Below, piece by piece: positions 59,323 to 64,000 of a stretch of DNA of 64,000 nucleotides. The DNA is taken from the NCBI GenBank assembly GCA_002786065.1, contig NHNY01000031.1:311510-375509 (forward strand). The letters run 5' to 3'. This stretch comes from Microcyclospora pomicola (Eukaryota; Ascomycota; Dothideomycetes; Capnodiales). Made by a program: the position numbers and the translations under genes. Position 1 is the first letter of the stretch; each line of letters starts with the position of its first letter. The notes below the pieces were generated by a model. It saw only the letters and a program-made list of their open reading frames with translations. It ran no database searches and was not told the origin of the DNA.

Positions 59323-59649
59323 ATATACAGGTTGTGTATGATTTAACCTACATGTATGACCATGTCCATTGCACCAGATTGAGTGGTAAATAATGTCAAA
59401 GCGCGTAGCTAATGATTGCCTAAGGCAGTTACGTTCACGCGAGTCATGTGATGCTGCTTTCGTGTGGAAGTCTGACTCCAGAATCCAGAACGGACCTTAC
59501 CTATAACTTCACACTTTCACATGCGCGACACTTTCTGAAGACGTCTCCGAGCGATCAAGGCGGCAGCTGCCTATTGACTGTGTATCGTTCCCAACACTCA
59601 ACATCTTGGGAATATCTCATCTGATACAAGCTCAGCTCCCCAGCGCATC
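59323..59649. promoter_or_regulatory. Short tandem intergenic region (GCN20 terminator / PRP31 promoter)
   Basis: 327 bp must hold the 3' end signals of GCN20 and the promoter of PRP31. No distinct motif is evident. Confidence 0.5.
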
Positions 59650-61558
59650 ATGACGACCGTAGCGGAAGATTTGCTGAACGACTTCGAAGACTCTGGTTCC
59701 GAAGCAGGAGAAGCACAAGATCAAGCACGAGACGAGCTTTACGGAGATGCAGGCCTTACCGAGGAAGCGAAGGATGTGCCCAGCATGGAGCTAGACGACG
59801 ATGAGGAGGAGCCGGACGATGGGGCTGTCAACGATGGCGTCCCGAATCACCTGAAACTGGAGGAGGCCGAGGACGAAGAGGAGACCAAGGCGCGAGTGGA
59901 GAAGATGCAGCTGGCAAACGTGAGCGATGTTCGCAGCGTCGCGCTCCTGATGAAGCAGTTGAAGCCGGTCATCGAAGTAAGTTACCACCCCACCCGTAAA
60001 CATTCGAGATGTTGTTGTTCACGATCTGGAATTAGCCCTGACAGTTGCGGTCGCCGTACAGAAAATCGCACATTTCAAAAGCGTACCGGCGCAAAGTATA
60101 GGTAACATAGAGAACAATCCGGAATACAAGCTACTTACAGAGTCCAATCGGCTGTCCACCAGCATCGATGGCGAGATCATCCTGGTCCACAAGTTCATTC
60201 GCGATCACTACTCTACTCGCTTTCCGGAGCTCGAGACTCTCATTCAGAACCCGCTCGAGTATGCGAAGACGGTGGCAATCATTGGAAATGGACCGATGGA
60301 GGACATTCGGGCAATCAGTGAGAGCAAGGACAATCTTGTCGGCCAGTCACTAAGACAAGTGCTGGATGGTCCGTCGCTCATGGTGGTGACTGTTGAAGCA
60401 ACGACAACTCGCGGCGAGCCGTTGTCCACTTCCGAGCTCGAAGCAGTGCGAACTGCTTGCGACATGACGCTGCAGCTTGACCGAGGGAAGAAGATATTGA
60501 CCGATTATGTCCAATCGCGCATGTCACTCTTCGCGCCCAATCTCACGACATTGATCGGTTCTCTTACCGCTGCGCAACTCATCAACATCGCAGGGGGAGT
60601 GAAAGGTCTGGCAAAGACTCCAGCTTGTAACATACCTCCCCTTGGGAGTAAGAGGAACACTTCCGCGGCTGGTCTTGCGTCAAATATTGGTGTCAGACAC
60701 CAGGGCTTTCTCTACAACAATGATATTATCAAAGACGTACCCTCTGATCTCAAGAAACAAGCGATGCGAATATTATCCGCCAAAATTGTACTTGCTGCAC
60801 GTGTCGACCAACTACACGAGTCCACTACTGGAGAGCAGGGTTTGCTGTTCGCAGACCAGGTTGAGAAGCGTATCAACAAGCTTTCAGAGGCGCCCCCAAA
60901 CAGTGGCGTTCGTGCACTGCCAGCTCCCGACGACAAACCAGCCCGCAAGCGTGGAGGCCGACAGGCACGCAAAGCCAAAGAAGCTACAGCTGTGACTGAT
61001 CTTAGAAAGTCACAAAACCGACTTGCATTTGGACAAGAGGAGATTGAAGTGGGGTATGGCATGGGTGATAGCACTGCAGGCTTGGGTATGATTGGTAAAA
61101 GCGACAACGGACGGATTAGAGCCACACAGATCGATCAACGCACCCGCGCGAAACTCTCGAAGAAAAATGTCGGGTGGGGTGCAGCGACACCTGTCGCAAG
61201 TGGCACCGCAACATCTCTTCGTGGCTTCGGAGCCGGACTGGGGACTGCTTCATCACTGCGAACCCAAGGCCTGCGTGCGTCCGGCGTGGGCAGTGGGCTC
61301 AAGACGAATGTTGGCTCTGGCGGTACTGCATCGACGATTGCATTCACGCCCATCCATGGTCTAGAGCTGGTCGATCCCAAAATCAGGGCTGAGGCCGAAC
61401 GCAAGCGAAGTGCCGACGAAGACCGTTGGTTCAAAGGCGGTACCTTCACTCAGATAGGCGGCGGCGGCAGCACTAATGCAACGGCTGCAAAAGTTGATGG
61501 GGCTGGTTTCAAAGTCCCTGCACTTCCGCCGGCGAAGAAGCAGCGAACGGACGGTTGA
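59650..61558 (+). CDS. PRP31: U4/U6 snRNP protein PRP31
   Basis: A spliceosome component that binds the U4 snRNA 5' stem-loop together with Snu13 and is needed to form the U4/U6.U5 tri-snRNP in the nucleus. Exon 1 (59650-59976) encodes an acidic N-terminus and the start of the coiled-coil. Exon 2 begins at 60062 (acceptor GTACAG) with KIAHFKSVPAQS. The joined protein is 607 aa. Family marks are NNPEYKLLTESNRLS, DGEIILVHKFIRDHY, the Nop domain (VDQLHESTTGEQGL is near its end, with GGVKGLAKTPACNIPPLG inside), and the C-terminal Prp31 region ending with FTPIHGLELVDP. An additional small intron near NIENNPEY is possible but not required. Confidence 0.95.
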
Positions 61559-62644
61559 AACAGTTGGATTGAGCTGTTCAGAGAGCAAGGATCGCAAGGT
61601 CTGTCGACCCTCCCCGTCACGTATGGCAAGAGCAAGGTGCTGCCAGGACCAAGGAGACGAAGGTTGGAGATTTGCCATAACAGCACGAAGCTGTGATCAC
61701 AAGCTCAGCAAGTCCTGCGAGCGCTCATACTGGACCATGCCACGGCCCTTGCAAAGCCGAAGCTACGGGCACACAGCTGCAAGGACATGAGATGCTGCAT
61801 AAGTTGATCTTGTTCTCCACCTAGCCACACTCAAGCACAGCGTCCACCGAGTCACTAGGAAAGCAGAAGAGATAGGCTGGGATAGGTGTAAATCCCATAT
61901 GCGTACTGTATTTGTAGCCATGCTAGACAGTAGAAGAGTTCTACATGAATGAAATGTCCTACTACCCATGATAAGGTACCTTTGTGAGTGCTTCTGCTTC
62001 TCAGCTTTTGAAACACTAGGTAAGGTAGCTCCCTTTCACAGCCGGCGAACAGTCCTGCAATCAATTCACGCTCTTTAAGCATACCCACAATTGCCCCTGC
62101 GACTAACACGATTCAAGCTCGTTGTAAGCGCATGCGTGACCGCGACCAGTGGAAAACTTGCCATTGTGATGAAGCATTGATTCTCGCAATTTTGCATCGA
62201 TGAAGGGAGAGTGCGCGGTGTACAAAGATTGATCCCTCAGTTGCTTGAGCTGTGTATGAGAGCTGACCTGCTGGACACCCATGCGTGATGGCAAATCAAG
62301 TGCGACTGAGCATACTTGTTGCTCGTGAACGGACGAGCACTGGCTGTCGAAGTGCCTTGCATTATGTAGCCCCGTCAGGACCCAGACTATGGGCAGTCGG
62401 GTATCTAGCAGCATGCTCAGATATTCTTGTAGGCCTTGCTTCGGGAGAGCAATCAATGCTCGGTGCCTGAGTACCTAGAGTAAACGGATGTCACCATGCA
62501 ACAGACTGCGTATTCCGTGACAATCTGGTCAGGCTGTCACTCATGACTGATAACCAGCCGGTCGGCTGTGGCGCCACGCATGAATGCTTCAGTGGAGGTG
62601 GAGTGAGCTTGTTCGACATTGAAGCTGCTCGATGGCTCATTCTT
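61559..62644. other. Convergent intergenic region, no gene recognised
   Basis: The 3' ends of PRP31 and the THO-subunit gene face each other here. No coding, RNA or repeat feature is supported. Confidence 0.5.
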
Positions 62645-63730
62645 TCATACCGAGCTCCCTACCCCCACGATCTTCATTCCTCCTCCGTCGCCGGCATAGG
62701 CGATATGATACCTGAGCGGGTGGAACGCGACAAAGCTTACAGGATGCATGGTCTCGATTGTGTGCACTACCTCGCCGAGGTCTACATGCACCACGTCCAG
62801 ATTCTTCTCGCCTAACTCCTTGGCTTCGCTCCCATGGCCCGTGATCAGGTATGTACCGTCAAAGCTGAAACTGAGATCGCGAATGCTGCCTTTCAACGTG
62901 GGCACGGTGTGAGAGCAATGCCAGGTAGATGTGTCCCATACGGAGACCAGGCTGTCGGCCGAACCGACGGCGACACAGCTGCCGTTGGGCGAATGCTGGG
63001 CTGTATAGGTGGCGCAGGAGTGGCCTCTGAGCGAGTGTAGGAGTGACATGGACGGGAAGTCGAAGACCTTGACGGGGCCTTCAGCAGTCGTGGCGAAGAC
63101 TTCGCGACCAGAGTTCGAGAAAGCCATGGAATTGTATTTGGTCTTGTCTTGTGTCTTCTCCGTAGGACCCATCTCATATCCCGATGAAGAGTTCTCCTCG
63201 GGGAACATACGTCGAACATCCACCCCGTACACAGCTCCATCCTTTCTGCTCACCAACAGTTCGGCTCCACGTGGATGCCATGTCAAGAACACCCCAGCGT
63301 CCCCAACACTGCAATCCCCCAAGGGCGTTCCTTTGCCAGCAATCGCCGTCCCGCCCGGCACTCTGACATCCCACAGCCGGACACAACCATCATTTCCCGT
63401 CGACGCCAACACGTTCTCCGCGGTCGGGCAAAACGCAATCTTCTCGACAATATCCCCACTCGCGCCTGCAACACCACCTTTCGGGTGCGCATTCTTGATC
63501 TCCGTGCTACTCTTGACGTTGGGCTTCTCCGGACTCCAGATCCGAATGTGTGCCTGGGTGCACGTCGCGATCAACGCGCCGGTGGGAGACCATGTTACCG
63601 CACGGATGTTAGGCACAAGCAAGCTTGGCCGGACACTGACCGATTCGCTGTAGAGCTGAGCTTTCAGCGAGCGGAAGGCGATCGGAAACGTGGCTTTGTT
63701 CAGCGGTCGTGAACGGATCGGAGGAGCCAT
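62645..63730 (-). CDS. THO complex subunit 3 (THOC3/TEX1-like), WD40 protein
   Basis: A nuclear WD40 beta-propeller. In yeast and animals Tex1/THOC3 is a subunit of THO/TREX, which couples transcription to mRNA export. A single exon encodes 361 aa with ATG at 63730. WD-type blades end in recognisable strands: HIRIWSPE, CVRLWDVRV, GAVYGVDVRR, PVKVFDFPS and LVSVWDTST. Blade starts include NIRAVTWSPTGALIATC and SIRDLSFSFDGTYLITG. The order and the YNSMAFSNSGREVFATT segment fit the THOC3 group better than other WD40 proteins, but WD40 assignment by eye is less sure than for catalytic families. It is convergent with PRP31, and both act in RNA processing, though this may be chance. Confidence 0.82.
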   Translation of the reverse strand: MAPPIRSRPLNKATFPIAFRSLKAQLYSESVSVRPSLLVPNIRAVTWSPTGALIATCTQAHIRIWSPEKPNVKSSTEIKNAHPKGGVAGASGDIVEKIAFCPTAENVLASTGNDGCVRLWDVRVPGGTAIAGKGTPLGDCSVGDAGVFLTWHPRGAELLVSRKDGAVYGVDVRRMFPEENSSSGYEMGPTEKTQDKTKYNSMAFSNSGREVFATTAEGPVKVFDFPSMSLLHSLRGHSCATYTAQHSPNGSCVAVGSADSLVSVWDTSTWHCSHTVPTLKGSIRDLSFSFDGTYLITGHGSEAKELGEKNLDVVHVDLGEVVHTIETMHPVSFVAFHPLRYHIAYAGDGGGMKIVGVGSSV

Positions 63731-64000
63731 GGCTGGGCGTTTGGGGTAGTAGACTTCTACGAAGCCATTGTGGTTTGTTGCCTGGGAAAAGTCTCAATGC
63801 CGACTTTCGAAGAACGTAACAAGGACCAAATGGTGTCACGTGAGCTGCATTGGCACGCAAGCTGCGCAACTGTTACGCATAGTTATACACAAAGATCTGA
63901 GATGCGATGATTCGCATGACCAAATATCAGACAGCATCGTGATAGAGCCGTTTGAGCCGGAATGCTACTCTCATAAAAGATCATGGTAATTGGATCACAA
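63731..64000. other. Upstream region of THOC3-like gene to window edge
   Basis: Presumed promoter. No further gene start is supported before the edge. Confidence 0.4.

Overview
The window is chromosomal DNA of a filamentous ascomycete (Pezizomycotina). The basis is short introns of about 47-75 nt with fungal splice signals, a Zn2Cys6 regulator of the CTF1/FarA type, a GPI-type PQQ sugar dehydrogenase, and a repeat island whose decay looks like repeat-induced point mutation (RIP). A Dothideomycete is my guess from gene style; the genus cannot be read from the sequence.

Layout. From 1 to 8.1 kb lie two minus-strand genes: a very large disordered/coiled-coil protein that runs off the left edge, and a Zap1/ZafA-like C2H2 zinc-finger regulator with an unusual cysteine-rich tail. 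From about 9.6 to 32.7 kb lies a gene-free repeat island. It holds two fossil host genes that diverge from about 25.4 kb. One is a Ser/Thr kinase on the minus strand, the other a HeLo-like/kinase-like gene on the plus strand. Each is split by LTR retroelements. A 14.4 kb composite (10168-24530, 5-bp target duplication CCTAA) cuts the kinase. It is a minus-strand chromovirus that itself received a second, plus-strand chromovirus (10636-17824, duplication GTAGC). A third chromovirus (26267-31825, duplication GAGGG) cuts the HeLo-like gene. In each element the two LTRs differ by about 4 %, and every difference I saw is a transition. All coding parts are broken.

From 34.1 kb the sequence is ordinary host DNA with housekeeping genes. 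These are prefoldin subunit 1 (-), alkaline ceramidase (+), the CTF1/FarA-type regulator (+), a double HMG-box mitochondrial nucleoid-type protein (-), a PQQ-dependent sugar dehydrogenase (-), S-adenosylhomocysteine hydrolase (-), a large disordered protein (-), the ABCF ATPase GCN20 (+), the spliceosomal PRP31 (+) and the THO subunit THOC3/TEX1 (-). I see no biosynthetic cluster or operon-like logic; neighbours serve unrelated processes.

The most unusual items are an antisense, apparently intron-bearing, cysteine-cluster reading frame carried between integrase and LTR of the outer chromovirus, the divergent pair of fossil kinase/HeLo-like genes, and the zinc-finger protein with 16 cysteines packed behind its fingers.
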